Counted from the first letter of the stretch, positions 16,805 through 25,501 are shown. The stretch: 64,000 nucleotides of DNA from Bacteroidota bacterium (GCA_029557895.1 JAKQHT010000025.1:1-64000), one strand, 5' to 3'. Notes: generated by a model not told the origin, from the letters alone. Numbers and translations are program-made.

Positions 16805-17140
16805 TTACTTTACCACAAGCTTACGGGTCGCAGAAATGTTGTTCTCCTTGATTTTTAGGATATACACACCAGAGGTGAGTTCGGAAATGTTCAGTTCTTT
16901 GCCAAAGAGCGAAGTAGAAAATATTTTTTTGCCCAAAACATCAAAAATTTCAACTTCTTTCGTTAGGTTTTGCTTGGTGATAATGTAGATTTTGCCTGTG
17001 CTCACCGGATTGGGATAGATGGAAAGCTCGTCAATGCTTTCCACTCCTGGCCGTTCCATATCGGCACTTTGCGAATAGCCGCTGATAGAGAGGCAGAAAA
17101 ACGCCATAAATAGAAGTGTAGGTAAGTAATTTTTCATCAA
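16805..17140 (-). CDS. Mini secreted protein consisting mostly of a T9SS sorting domain
   Basis: A 111-residue protein: signal peptide (about 1-23, ending SGYSQ), a linker of ~13 residues, and then a complete T9SS type A domain (from LSIYPNPVSTGK to ISATRKLVVK). There is almost no cargo. The sorting domain resembles that of the next gene (FDVLGKKIF, SGVYILKI) but is clearly diverged, so it is not a recent copy or a fragment of it. It may be a remnant, a decoy, or a small product released after cleavage. It is divergent from the two-component system, with 218 bp between starts. Confidence 0.88.
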   Translation of the reverse strand: MMKNYLPTLLFMAFFCLSISGYSQSADMERPGVESIDELSIYPNPVSTGKIYIITKQNLTKEVEIFDVLGKKIFSTSLFGKELNISELTSGVYILKIKENNISATRKLVVK

Positions 17141-17358
17141 GGGTCTTCGTTTTAAAGGTTAAAGATAGTAAATTAATTCAAAACACATGCCAATTTTTCG
17201 ACGAATGGTACTTTTTTTTAAACGCTGTCTTTTTTGGCAGAAATTAAGTTACTAAAAAGTAACTGTTAGGTTATCTTATTGTTATGAATATGGTGTGGAT
17301 TTTTTGTATTTTGTTATTGCCGTATCTTTACCATGTCATTTATTGTTAACTTTAACGG

Positions 17359-18042
17359 ATGAAAAAAAGAGAGATAAAAATCCTTCTGGTCGACGATGAA
17401 CCCGATATTTTGGAAATCGTAAGCTACAACCTGTCTTTGGAGGGTTATCGGGTGATAACTGCAGAAAATGGTATAGAGGCCATAAAAAAAGCCAAAAAAG
17501 AACACCCTCAACTCATCATCCTCGATGTGATGATGCCCGAAATGGACGGTATCGAGACTTGTGAGCAAATCCGTAGACTGCCCGACCTGTCCGACACTAT
17601 CATCATGTTCTTGACCGCCAGGGGCGAAGATTATTCACAGGTAGCCGGTTTTGAAGCAGGTGCCGATGATTATGTCACAAAACCCATAAAACCAAAGGTT
17701 TTGGTGAGTAAGGTCAAAGCACTGTTGCGGCGCATCAAAGACGAAGAGTCCACAGATAGCATTGTGAAAATAGGCTCGTTGGTCATCAATCGAGAAGAAT
17801 ACAAAATAAGCCTCAAAGGCGAAGACATCGCTTTGCCCAGAAAAGAGTTTGAATTACTATCTTTGCTTGCAACAAAACCCGGCAAGGTATTCAAGCGTGA
17901 GGAAATCCTCGATAAGGTTTGGGGCAACGAGGTGGTTGTCGGTGGCAGGACCATAGACGTGCACATCCGAAAGCTACGAGAAAAGATCGGCGACAAATGC
18001 TTTAAGACCGTCAAAGGAGTCGGGTACAAGTTTGTTGATTGA
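17359..18042 (+). CDS. PhoB/OmpR-type response regulator
   Basis: A 227-residue DNA-binding response regulator. The receiver domain has the acidic pocket D12-D13, phosphoacceptor D56 in LIILDVMMPEMDG, the Thr in MFLTARG and the Lys in VTKPIKP. A winged-helix output domain of OmpR type (about 130-225, ending RTIDVHIRKLREKIG...TVKGVGYKF) follows. Its stop overlaps the kinase start, so the two form an operon. The layout resembles PhoB/PhoR, but no phosphate genes are near. Confidence 0.95.
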   Translation: MKKREIKILLVDDEPDILEIVSYNLSLEGYRVITAENGIEAIKKAKKEHPQLIILDVMMPEMDGIETCEQIRRLPDLSDTIIMFLTARGEDYSQVAGFEAGADDYVTKPIKPKVLVSKVKALLRRIKDEESTDSIVKIGSLVINREEYKISLKGEDIALPRKEFELLSLLATKPGKVFKREEILDKVWGNEVVVGGRTIDVHIRKLREKIGDKCFKTVKGVGYKFVD

Positions 18043-19085
18043 TGCAGAAAAAACCCAAAAAAAATTACAAGTTTGCCATTAGTACTTCACTTTTTATCAC
18101 TATTGGCCTGACACTCGTTTTGAGTGCCTTATTGTATTTTTATAATCAGCCATATTGGCTGCCATTGCTCGTTTTTGTTCCAATTTGTTATTCCGTTTGC
18201 TTCTGCATAATCCAATACCGCGTAGAACGTTTTATTTACCGTAGGGTAAAGCAAATTTATGACGACCTCACGCTTTTGGAGTCTGCCACGCTAATCAATA
18301 AGCCTGTCACAACCGATATGGCCACGCTTACACAGGAAATCGATAAGTATGCCAGGGACAAAAAACTGGAGATAGAAACCCTAAAAGTACGCGAAGAATA
18401 TAGACGGGAATTTTTGGGCAATATCTCGCACGAGCTCAAAACGCCACTCTTTACCGTGCAGGGCTACATCCTTACCTTGCTCGATGGCGCGATGGAAGAC
18501 GAGCGCATCAGAAAAAAATACCTAACACGTGCCAGCAAAGGTGTGGAACGGCTCATTTATATCGTCAAAGACCTGGATATGATTACCAAACTCGAAGTAG
18601 GTGATTTGAGCCTCAAATATGAAGATTTTGACATTTTGGAAGTCATCAGGAACGTCTTTGACCTATTGGAAATGAAAGCCACAAAGAAAAAAATAACCCT
18701 GATGTTTGACATGGATTATAAAACCCCGATCCGTGTCCGTGCTGATAAAGAACGCATTCAGCAAGTACTTACCAACCTTATCGTCAACTCCATCAAGTAT
18801 GGAAAAGAAAAGGGAACTACCGAGGTTAGTGTCGAAAATCTCATAAAAAACAAAGTTATCGTCCGTGTGACCGACAACGGAGAAGGCATCTCAAAAGCCA
18901 ATCTCAAAAGACTTTTTGAAAGGTTTTTCAGGGTGGACAAGAGCGGCTCGCGAAAAGAGGGCGGTTCGGGACTTGGTCTTTCCATCGTAAAACATATCAT
19001 GGAGGCCCATGAAGAAAAAATTTATGTGGAGAGCCAATACGGCATTGGGAGCGAATTTTCATTCACGCTCGAAAAGGCCAAATAA
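18042..19085 (+). CDS. PhoR-like sensor histidine kinase
   Basis: A 347-residue membrane kinase. Two adjacent hydrophobic helices (about 12-34 and 39-58) with almost no periplasmic loop suggest that it senses within the membrane or through partners. A linker leads to the H-box FLGNISHELKTPL with phosphorylated His130, then the N-box VNSIKYG and ATP-lid motifs VTDNGEGI and GSGLGLSI. ATG at 18042 overlaps the regulator's stop by one base (TGATG). Its last 27 bases overlap the 3' end of the convergent glycosyltransferase gene. Confidence 0.93.
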   Translation: MQKKPKKNYKFAISTSLFITIGLTLVLSALLYFYNQPYWLPLLVFVPICYSVCFCIIQYRVERFIYRRVKQIYDDLTLLESATLINKPVTTDMATLTQEIDKYARDKKLEIETLKVREEYRREFLGNISHELKTPLFTVQGYILTLLDGAMEDERIRKKYLTRASKGVERLIYIVKDLDMITKLEVGDLSLKYEDFDILEVIRNVFDLLEMKATKKKITLMFDMDYKTPIRVRADKERIQQVLTNLIVNSIKYGKEKGTTEVSVENLIKNKVIVRVTDNGEGISKANLKRLFERFFRVDKSGSRKEGGSGLGLSIVKHIMEAHEEKIYVESQYGIGSEFSFTLEKAK

Positions 19086-20114
19086 ATTCCCAAAATCGGG
19101 ATGCCCGTCTAATGTAGCCAGTCCATCATAACCAATGCATCGCTGCAATTGGTGCAAGCCGAAATCGTCCTGCTTACAATGTGGCACCAATCCTGATTCA
19201 TCCAGCCGTTTTGCAAGGTATTCCTGTTCAAATTGCCCCGGTGTAGGGATAAAAAATGCTTTCTTTCCGAGTTTTGCCAAATCCATAATGGTCGTGTAGC
19301 CGGAGCGTGATAGTACCAAATGGCTTTCATTGAGCGCTTTTTCCAAGGCTGAACCCATTAGAAAATTATGGATTACCATAGTGTTGTGTTCACTCACCGT
19401 GTGCTTTTTTTCGACGGTCCCCTTTATAAAAAGCACTTTGCCTTCAAAATTTCCAAATTCACTTAACAGCTTCGTTTCTAATAAAGTTCGTTGGGGTTCT
19501 GGCCCCGAAAGCAGTACCGTCACATCGTATTTTTTTTCAAGGTTCAGCGGTTCGAAACGGCTCAAGGGGCCAATATATTTTACCTTGGGGTTTGGCTGTT
19601 TCGGATGTCCCAACTTGCCACTTATATTTGGAGTACCGGCAACATCCGGTACCCAGCACACATCAAATTTTCCTATAAACTTCTGCTGCAGTTTGGTGCT
19701 CAACCACGTGGTGTTGCCACTTAAAAGCTGTAATTGGTGCGTGACAAATACCGAAGGCACCAACTCGTGTCGAACGCCCAGCCTATTGTCAGAAATGATG
19801 CCCTCGATACCGTGGGTCGAGACAATGCGTTTTGTGGCTGATTTTTCCGCTTTCACGGCATTTATGACCTTTGGAGAATTCTGTAAAAGTTTCAGTTTCA
19901 AGAATTGCCCTCTTTTTGAGTAAGTAATGCCATAACCGGGCAATTCCAAACATTCCAATTGCGGAAATTCTTGCGTTAACAATTCCAAGGCTGGGCCATC
20001 GCTCGCCAGGATGGGCTCAAAGCCATGAGCCATCAACGCATTAACGATCGGGATGCAACGGGTGGCATGGCCCAAGCCCCAGTTTAAAGGTGCAACAAGT
20101 ATTCGTTTTGCCAT
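19059..20114 (-). CDS. Glycosyltransferase, MurG/GT28-like
   Basis: A 351-residue GT-B fold glycosyltransferase. The N-terminal RILVAPLNWGLGHATRCIPI is the glycine-rich acceptor loop typical of MurG-like enzymes and of undecaprenyl/UDP-glucuronosyltransferase relatives. The C-terminal LSRSGYTTIMDLAKLGKKAFFIPTPGQFEQEYLAKRL is the sugar-nucleotide donor site. It is not MurG itself, which normally sits in the dcw cluster. The substrate is unknown; cell-surface glycan or glycolipid synthesis is likely. ATG at 20114 is preferred over a TTG two codons upstream. The 3' end overlaps the kinase gene. Confidence 0.85.
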   Translation of the reverse strand: MAKRILVAPLNWGLGHATRCIPIVNALMAHGFEPILASDGPALELLTQEFPQLECLELPGYGITYSKRGQFLKLKLLQNSPKVINAVKAEKSATKRIVSTHGIEGIISDNRLGVRHELVPSVFVTHQLQLLSGNTTWLSTKLQQKFIGKFDVCWVPDVAGTPNISGKLGHPKQPNPKVKYIGPLSRFEPLNLEKKYDVTVLLSGPEPQRTLLETKLLSEFGNFEGKVLFIKGTVEKKHTVSEHNTMVIHNFLMGSALEKALNESHLVLSRSGYTTIMDLAKLGKKAFFIPTPGQFEQEYLAKRLDESGLVPHCKQDDFGLHQLQRCIGYDGLATLDGHPDFGNLFGLFERE

Positions 20115-20232
20115 AGCCAATCAGGACGTGCCGTTCACGCAAAATTACGTTCCCCAAAGATATGCATTTAAAAGCTTGGGTTATTTCCCTAATTTTGCCT
20201 TTCAATATATTGCATCAAGAAAAGTAAACACA

Positions 20233-20913
20233 GTGGGAAGCAAGAACAAACTCAAGCGTTTTAAAGAAAACGAATCTTTTGGCAACGTTATACAGCCCAG
20301 CCGCGACCAACTCATCCAAGGCCAATTTGGCATAAAAGGCCATTGGGCCAATCAGTTATTCAAGAACGACCATCCCATAGTTCTGGAATTGGGCTGTGGT
20401 AAGGGCGAATACACCGTGGCACTGGCAAATCGTTATCCCGAAAAGAATTTTATCGGGGTCGATATCAAGGGTGCTCGCTTTTGGCGGGGAGCCAAAACGG
20501 CCATCGAAAACGGTATCTCCAATGCTGCATTTTTGAGGATTCAGATAGAACTTATCGAACATGCTTTCGCTCAAAACGAAGTGGATGAAATATGGATTAC
20601 CTTTCCGGACCCGCAGATAAAATACAAGCGTACCAAGCACCGTATGACCAATTCCTTTTTTTTGGAACGCTATAAAAAAATACTTAAGCCCGATGGTATT
20701 ATCCACCTCAAGACCGATAGCGAATTTATGCATGGCTATACCCTTGGTTTGCTTCACGGCGAGGGGCATGAGGTACTGTACGCCAACCATGACATTTATA
20801 GGCAACACGGTAGCTCTGACGAAGTAACTGGCATACAGACCCATTATGAGAGCCTCTATTTGGAAAAAAACAAACCAATTACGTATATTAGATTCAAAAT
20901 CAAACAATCTTGA
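20233..20913 (+). CDS. trmB: tRNA (guanine-N7)-methyltransferase
   Basis: A 226-residue SAM-dependent methyltransferase that makes m7G46 in tRNA. VLELGCGKGEY is the SAM-binding loop; ITFPDPQIKYKRTKHRM carries the conserved PDP motif of TrmB; the C-terminal LKTDSEFM and TGIQTHYESLY are also family-conserved. The start is GTG at 20233, giving MGSKNKLKRF as in relatives; frame upstream of it is not family sequence. TAATTTTG at 20190 may be the -7 element. Its stop overlaps the TTG start of the next gene. Confidence 0.92.
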   Translation: MGSKNKLKRFKENESFGNVIQPSRDQLIQGQFGIKGHWANQLFKNDHPIVLELGCGKGEYTVALANRYPEKNFIGVDIKGARFWRGAKTAIENGISNAAFLRIQIELIEHAFAQNEVDEIWITFPDPQIKYKRTKHRMTNSFFLERYKKILKPDGIIHLKTDSEFMHGYTLGLLHGEGHEVLYANHDIYRQHGSSDEVTGIQTHYESLYLEKNKPITYIRFKIKQS

Positions 20914-21539
20914 ACATCACAATAGTTTTTTTCTTGGGTTTGGTGATTGCGCTTGTCGGTGTCATCCCGCCGGGCTTGCTCAATATGACAGCTGCAAAGA
21001 TAAGCCTCAAGGAGGGCCATGTGAGAGGCATTATGTTTTCGCTTGGTGTGTGTTTTGTGGTGTTTCTCCAAACCTATATCGCGGCTATGTTTGCTAGATA
21101 TTTGAGCAACCACCAGGATGTTGTCGATATTTTGCAGCGCGTTGCCTTTGTTATTTTTGTGCTTATTTCGGTTTATTTTCTTCTTATTGCAAAAGCCGGT
21201 AAAAAACAAGATGTTGAGCAACACTCCAGAAGTAAACAGAGCCGTTTTTTTCAGGGCATTTTCCTGTCGGCCATCAATGTATTTCCAATTCCGTATCAGG
21301 CTTATATGACCATTACCATAGCTTCGTTTGGTTGGTTGGAATTTGAACGCATCTCCATTGTGTCTTACGTTTCGGGAGCTGCCACTGGTACATTTGTGAT
21401 GCTTTACATCTACATTTTTTTCTTTGATAAAATCAAGACCAAGAGTTTCACGTCGCAAAAAAACATGAACTATATCATTGGCACTATTACAGGAATTATC
21501 GCCTGTGTTACCTTGGTCAATATTTTGAAAGAGCTCTGA
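20910..21539 (+). CDS. LysE-family transporter
   Basis: A 209-residue inner-membrane protein with about six helices. IALVGVIPPGLLNMTAAKISLKEG is the LysE/RhtB N-terminal signature (a proline-glycine pair at the end of helix 1). Family members export amino acids; the substrate here is unknown. The start codon is TTG, sharing bases with the trmB stop (TTGA), so it depends on coupling. Its own stop overlaps the next ATG (TGATG). The three genes therefore form a tightly coupled operon. Confidence 0.88.
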   Translation: MNITIVFFLGLVIALVGVIPPGLLNMTAAKISLKEGHVRGIMFSLGVCFVVFLQTYIAAMFARYLSNHQDVVDILQRVAFVIFVLISVYFLLIAKAGKKQDVEQHSRSKQSRFFQGIFLSAINVFPIPYQAYMTITIASFGWLEFERISIVSYVSGAATGTFVMLYIYIFFFDKIKTKSFTSQKNMNYIIGTITGIIACVTLVNILKEL

Positions 21540-21868
21540 TGCAGGACAATACACTCAATTTCTTCGAAAAAGTATATGAAGTTGCCAGGCAAATTCCCTA
21601 TGGGCGCGTGACGAGCTATGGGGCTATCGCCAATCATCTCGGCGCAGCAAGAAGTGCCCGGATGGTGGGTTATGCAATGAATGGATCGGTTGGAAGGGAT
21701 GTGCCTGCGCATCGGGTGGTAAACAGTAATGGACTGCTAACGGGCAAGCACCATTTTGAAGGCACGAATTTGATGCAGCAATTATTAGAAAGCGAAGGGG
21801 TTAAGGTAAGAAACAACCAAATCGTGGATTTTGATAAGGTGTTTTGGGATCCCGGGATTGAGTTGTGA
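21539..21868 (+). CDS. Alkyltransferase-like protein (ATL, MGMT family without the acceptor Cys)
   Basis: A 109-residue protein with the C-terminal DNA-binding fold of O6-alkylguanine-DNA alkyltransferase. IPYGRVTSYGAIA and RMVGYAMNG are the helix-turn-helix and arginine-finger regions. The active site reads VPAHRVVN, so the alkyl-accepting Cys of PCHRV is Ala57. Such proteins (ATL/Atl1) bind O6-alkylguanine without repairing it and hand the lesion to nucleotide excision repair. Length and domain limits fit ATL proteins. Coupled to trmB and the LysE-type gene. Confidence 0.9.
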   Translation: MQDNTLNFFEKVYEVARQIPYGRVTSYGAIANHLGAARSARMVGYAMNGSVGRDVPAHRVVNSNGLLTGKHHFEGTNLMQQLLESEGVKVRNNQIVDFDKVFWDPGIEL

Positions 21869-21940
21869 TTGTATTGAAATTACCAAATGTTGCTTCAAAA
21901 CTGGAGCCTGCCCGTATTGCATTGTCTATAAAAACACAAA

Positions 21941-22151
21941 TTATCGATAATACAACCGTTGTGCCTGTCCACAGATATGCAGATAAATTTTTTAAGGACA
22001 ATAAAATAATTTCACGTATATATTGAACGCAAAGCATTCGATCAAAATCTGAACAATGGCTTGATTTTATTTTGTCATTTAATCAAAACAAACCCGTGCA
22101 TTTGTGGCTAAAAACATAATACACTACTGGCAAAAGCGCGTTTATCGATAA
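21941..22151. repeat. Pair of TTATCGATAA palindromes
   Basis: The 10-bp palindrome TTATCGATAA occurs at 21941-21950 and 22142-22151, at the two ends of the 292-bp gap between the ATL gene and the M15 peptidase gene. The gap holds no open frame that I can support. They could be binding sites, but chance is not excluded. Confidence 0.3.
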
Positions 22152-22160
22152 CTGTTTTTA

Positions 22161-22895
22161 TCAGGCCAACAAATCTGGATTGATGTCGAGGATGTTTTCC
22201 TTAATGTATTTTTCTACCAATTCGTTTGAAAAATGTGCGCTTCCCATTAATTTAGATGATTGTAGTATTTTTTTGAGGTCAAACGTTTTATAGACTTCCA
22301 GCATTTTCTTTGATAGCGGTTTGTATGATAAATGCCAAGGCTCATAGGAAAATCCCTTTCTGTCCGGTGCATTGGTGTAAACCACATAAAATCCGAATTT
22401 TTCCGAATGTTCATCCAGCCAGAGCTTAAAATCCCTGTAACGCCCACCTTCGTTGAAGTGTGTTTCGGCCAAAGGGTTGTGTGGAATGCCCTTGGTTGCA
22501 TCAACGATGTCCAGATCTGTTCCCCAATGATGGCGCGAAGTGCCCGGAATGGTGCTGTACCTGATAATTTTTTCAATCGTTTTTTCGTGTGAAAGCCCCT
22601 GGCTGCGGTAATTTTTGTATTTCCGTTCCCAGATTGCATTTTGGTGGGAATAACTTCGGTAACTCGATACCACGTGAATGTTGTATCCGCTTTCCTTGGC
22701 GGCTTTTTCCATCAAGTTAAATTGCAGATAGGCTTCTTCGCGAAGTTTGAAATTTTTGCCGTACAATTCAGGGCTTCTTTTCCCTGTCAGTTCATCTTCC
22801 GAATACACATCGAATAACTTAAAATCGATTTTCGGGCTGATGATTATCAGTCCGCTCAATTGCGCCGATTTTTTGATGAATTCACGTCTATGCAT
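22161..22895 (-). CDS. M15 family D-Ala-D-Ala carboxypeptidase (VanY-like)
   Basis: A 244-residue zinc peptidase that trims peptidoglycan peptides. S120-x-H122-x2-G-x-D127-x-D129 (SRHHWGTDLD) and the later PWH (His188) are the M15/VanY zinc and catalytic motifs. The N-terminus MHRREFIKKSAQLSGLIII looks like a twin-arginine signal (RRxFIKK), so folded export is plausible. It is alone on its strand. The 284-bp region to its right carries a predicted promoter of the divergent membrane-protein gene. Confidence 0.9.
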   Translation of the reverse strand: MHRREFIKKSAQLSGLIIISPKIDFKLFDVYSEDELTGKRSPELYGKNFKLREEAYLQFNLMEKAAKESGYNIHVVSSYRSYSHQNAIWERKYKNYRSQGLSHEKTIEKIIRYSTIPGTSRHHWGTDLDIVDATKGIPHNPLAETHFNEGGRYRDFKLWLDEHSEKFGFYVVYTNAPDRKGFSYEPWHLSYKPLSKKMLEVYKTFDLKKILQSSKLMGSAHFSNELVEKYIKENILDINPDLLA

Positions 22896-23125
22896 GTTGC
22901 AATCTTGAAAATTTGGTCAAGATAACTTCTTGGGTTCTTTAACAAAGTTAAATATAATATTGTTTCTGTTGTTGTCCCAAAACGTGTCTTCACTATTGGG
23001 ATTGTTTGCCAAATTTCATTTTGACGACAGATATTTTTTTCGAAACAACAACTATTCGTGCTAAACGTAGCAATGATGCTTCAAGAGAATTTTGGATTAA
23101 TATTTTTTACAAAATGTAAAATATA

Positions 23126-23157
23126 TTTGTCTAATTGTTTTGTTTGTTTTACATTTG
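23126..23157 (+). promoter_or_regulatory. Predicted promoter of the membrane protein/XRE pair
   Basis: TTTG (23126-23129), 20 nt, then TACATTTG (23150-23157): a full match to the Bacteroidota consensus. It lies 22 nt before the start at 23180. Confidence 0.65.
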
Positions 23158-23179
23158 TTTCAATTAAAATATTACTGTC

Positions 23180-23656
23180 ATGAAAGAAAACTATTTATTT
23201 CCCTATAAGTTCAAAAAAATCGGTTGGCTCATTCTTATACCTTCTGCGATTGTTGGATTGATTATTTTGATAGGTGAGATTGAACCTGATTTTTTGGATT
23301 TTAACGTTCCCGCAGTATTAATTGATGAAATTTTTGAAGACAAAAAATTATTTGGCATTGTGAGAAATAATATTCTGAATGAAATATTGGGCATATTTCT
23401 GATTGTTAGTGCCTTGTTAGTGGCTTTTTCAAAAGAAAAAACAGAAGATGAATATATTTCCAAAATAAGGTTAGAGTCTTTGGTATGGGCAGTTTATGTC
23501 AATTATGGTGTCCTTTTAGTTTCGTTTTTATTCATTTATGGTCTTTCATTTTTATGGGTTATGATATTCAATATGTTTACGGTCTTGATATTTTTCATCA
23601 TCCGGTTTAATTTAAAAATTATTAAGCTTAAAAAATCAGCGCAATATGAAGAATAG
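23180..23656 (+). CDS. Hypothetical membrane protein paired with an XRE regulator
   Basis: A 158-residue protein that I do not recognise. It has four likely membrane helices (about 15-32, 68-83, 106-122 and 124-143) with a charged loop between the first two. No catalytic motif is visible. Its 3' end overlaps the XRE regulator gene by 11 bases, so the two are made together. Similar two-gene units (a small membrane protein plus a ~68-residue XRE protein) are frequent in bacteria and are sometimes linked to stress response or sporulation-like regulation, but their role is generally unknown. Confidence 0.78.
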   Translation: MKENYLFPYKFKKIGWLILIPSAIVGLIILIGEIEPDFLDFNVPAVLIDEIFEDKKLFGIVRNNILNEILGIFLIVSALLVAFSKEKTEDEYISKIRLESLVWAVYVNYGVLLVSFLFIYGLSFLWVMIFNMFTVLIFFIIRFNLKIIKLKKSAQYEE

Positions 23657-23852
23657 TATTAAGGTTGAAAGGGCAAAGAAAAATATCACTCAAGCTGAAC
23701 TGGCTCAAATGGCAAAAGTTAGTAGACAAACAATTAATGCCATGGAATTGGGAAAATACGTTCCATCTACAGTTTTAGCCTTGAAATTGGCGCAAATCTT
23801 TGAAGTAGAGGTAGCGCAAATTTTTATCTTGGAAGATTCCGATTGGAATTAA
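23646..23852 (+). CDS. XRE-family HTH regulator
   Basis: A 68-residue protein made of a single Cro/C1-type helix-turn-helix: NITQAELAQMAKVSRQTINAMELGKYVPS is helices 2-4, ending ALKLAQIFEVEVAQIFILED. This is the YozG/YgzD-like small regulator type. It overlaps the preceding membrane-protein gene by 11 bases. It probably autoregulates the pair; no clear inverted-repeat operator stood out at the promoter. Confidence 0.92.
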   Translation: MKNSIKVERAKKNITQAELAQMAKVSRQTINAMELGKYVPSTVLALKLAQIFEVEVAQIFILEDSDWN

Positions 23853-24054
23853 TTTTAGACGCAATCAATTGACATATATTTATTTAAGGCATTTTGATCT
23901 CGATTTTCCCTACAATCATCCCATATTTGGTATAGTTGCCTGACCTTTATCTTTAGCAAAACGCAATACGCCCTGGCTCTTTCAGTTCATTCTGCTTTAA
24001 ATTTTGAACATTTAGACGTATATTTGCGTTTTAGAATTAATCTAAATTGAGACC

Positions 24055-25191
24055 ATGAAGTTGACCAAACAAGATATCTACAAAGCCCTTGAAACCATAT
24101 CTGCGCCCGGCGAAGGCCAGAATATGGTGGAAAGTGGTGCCGTTACCAATGTAGTCGTTTTTGCTGACGAGGTCATTGTGGACATAACGATAAAAAACCC
24201 AAGTTTTCAAGCCAAAAAGAAAACCGAGGTGGAAATCATGAAAACCATTCATGATTTGGTATATGAAAAGGCAAAAGTAACCGTCAATGTCAAAGTCGAT
24301 GCCGCGGCGGCAAAGCCCAAAAACGAAATCAAGGGCAAGCCCATACCCGGCATTACGAATATCCTGGCCGTAGCCTCAGGAAAGGGCGGTGTCGGAAAAT
24401 CGACTATTGCGGCAAACCTCGCCGTGACGCTTTCTAAAATGGGATTTAAGGTTGGTTTGCTCGATGCCGATATCTATGGACCGTCCATCCCCATTATGTT
24501 TGATGTGGCACAAGAGCGACCTAAATCTGTAAATATTGACGGTAGGTCAAAGATGGAACCCATAGAAAATTACGGAGTAAAGATACTTTCCATCGGATTT
24601 TTTACCCAGCCCAACCAAGCCGTTATCTGGCGCGGCCCTATGGCTTCCAAGGCACTCAACCAAATGATTTTTGATGCCAATTGGGGTGCGCTCGATTTTA
24701 TGATTATCGACCTGCCACCCGGAACAGGAGATATCCATTTGAGCATCATGCAGTCGCTGCCCATCACCGGTGCAGTGGTAGTAAGCACACCCCAGAATGT
24801 AGCCCTTGCCGATGCAAAAAAAGGCGTGGCAATGTTCCAACAGGAAACCATCAACGTACCGGTTTTGGGAATTGTGGAAAATATGGCCTATTTCACTCCA
24901 GCTGAATTGCCTGAAAACAAATATTTTATCTTTGGAAAAGAAGGAGCAAAGCATTTAGCAGAAGACCTCGATGTGCCTTTTTTGGGACAGGTACCGATAG
25001 TGCAAAGCATTCGCGAGTCAGGTGATGTGGGTCGCCCGGCCGCGTTGCAGACCGCTTCTGTACTCGAATCTGTGTTTGAGAAACTGACCCGAAACGTTGT
25101 GGAAGAAGTGGTAAGGCGCAATGAATACCTGCCACCCACAGAAGCTATAAAAATTACCACAATGGCCGGATGTTCGGCAGTTAAAAAATAA
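24055..25191 (+). CDS. mrp: Mrp/NBP35-type P-loop Fe-S carrier ATPase
   Basis: A 378-residue cytoplasmic ATPase that carries or helps transfer Fe-S clusters. An N-terminal MIP18/DUF59-like domain (about 1-85) is followed by a MinD/ParA fold with the deviant Walker A motif GKGGVGKS (109-116). The usual C-terminal CxxC, which in E. coli Mrp follows the VENMS segment, is absent: here the text after VENMAYF is TPAELPENKYFIFGKEG. From memory, other Bacteroidota Mrp proteins look the same. It starts an operon with NifU, reductase and ferredoxin. TATATTTG at 24019 is a possible -7 element. Confidence 0.92.
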   Translation: MKLTKQDIYKALETISAPGEGQNMVESGAVTNVVVFADEVIVDITIKNPSFQAKKKTEVEIMKTIHDLVYEKAKVTVNVKVDAAAAKPKNEIKGKPIPGITNILAVASGKGGVGKSTIAANLAVTLSKMGFKVGLLDADIYGPSIPIMFDVAQERPKSVNIDGRSKMEPIENYGVKILSIGFFTQPNQAVIWRGPMASKALNQMIFDANWGALDFMIIDLPPGTGDIHLSIMQSLPITGAVVVSTPQNVALADAKKGVAMFQQETINVPVLGIVENMAYFTPAELPENKYFIFGKEGAKHLAEDLDVPFLGQVPIVQSIRESGDVGRPAALQTASVLESVFEKLTRNVVEEVVRRNEYLPPTEAIKITTMAGCSAVKK

Positions 25192-25194
25192 CAT

Positions 25195-25437
25195 ATGAAT
25201 ACAGAGGAATTAAGAGTTAATATTGAAAAAGCACTTGATGAAATCAGGCCGTTTCTCCAAAGTGACGGCGGCGATATCTCGCTGTTGTCCATTGAAGACG
25301 GAAAACGTGTAATGGTAAAACTCGAAGGTGCTTGCGTGGGTTGCAGCGTAAACCAAATGACCCTGAAATCCGGGGTAGAAATGACAATAAAAAAATATGC
25401 GCCACAAATTGAACAGGTGATCAATGTTGGAGCGTGA
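25195..25437 (+). CDS. NifU-like Fe-S scaffold protein
   Basis: An 80-residue protein equal to the C-terminal domain of NifU (Nfu type). The cluster-binding pair is C47-V-G-C50 within LEGACVGCSVNQMTLKSGVE; the start RPFLQSDGGDISLL is also typical. It can hold a [4Fe-4S] or [2Fe-2S] cluster between two subunits. It begins three bases after the mrp stop, so carrier ATPase and scaffold are made together. Confidence 0.95.
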   Translation: MNTEELRVNIEKALDEIRPFLQSDGGDISLLSIEDGKRVMVKLEGACVGCSVNQMTLKSGVEMTIKKYAPQIEQVINVGA

Positions 25438-25501
25438 ATGATTTAAATCATATTCTTTCAGAAATGTAAGGGATATCTTTGTCCCCAAAACCATTTATTT
25501 C

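Noticed and set aside
20356-21554. Open frames antisense to trmB and the LysE-type gene
   Set aside because: No recognisable domain or ribosome-binding context; explained by the complementary strand of real genes.
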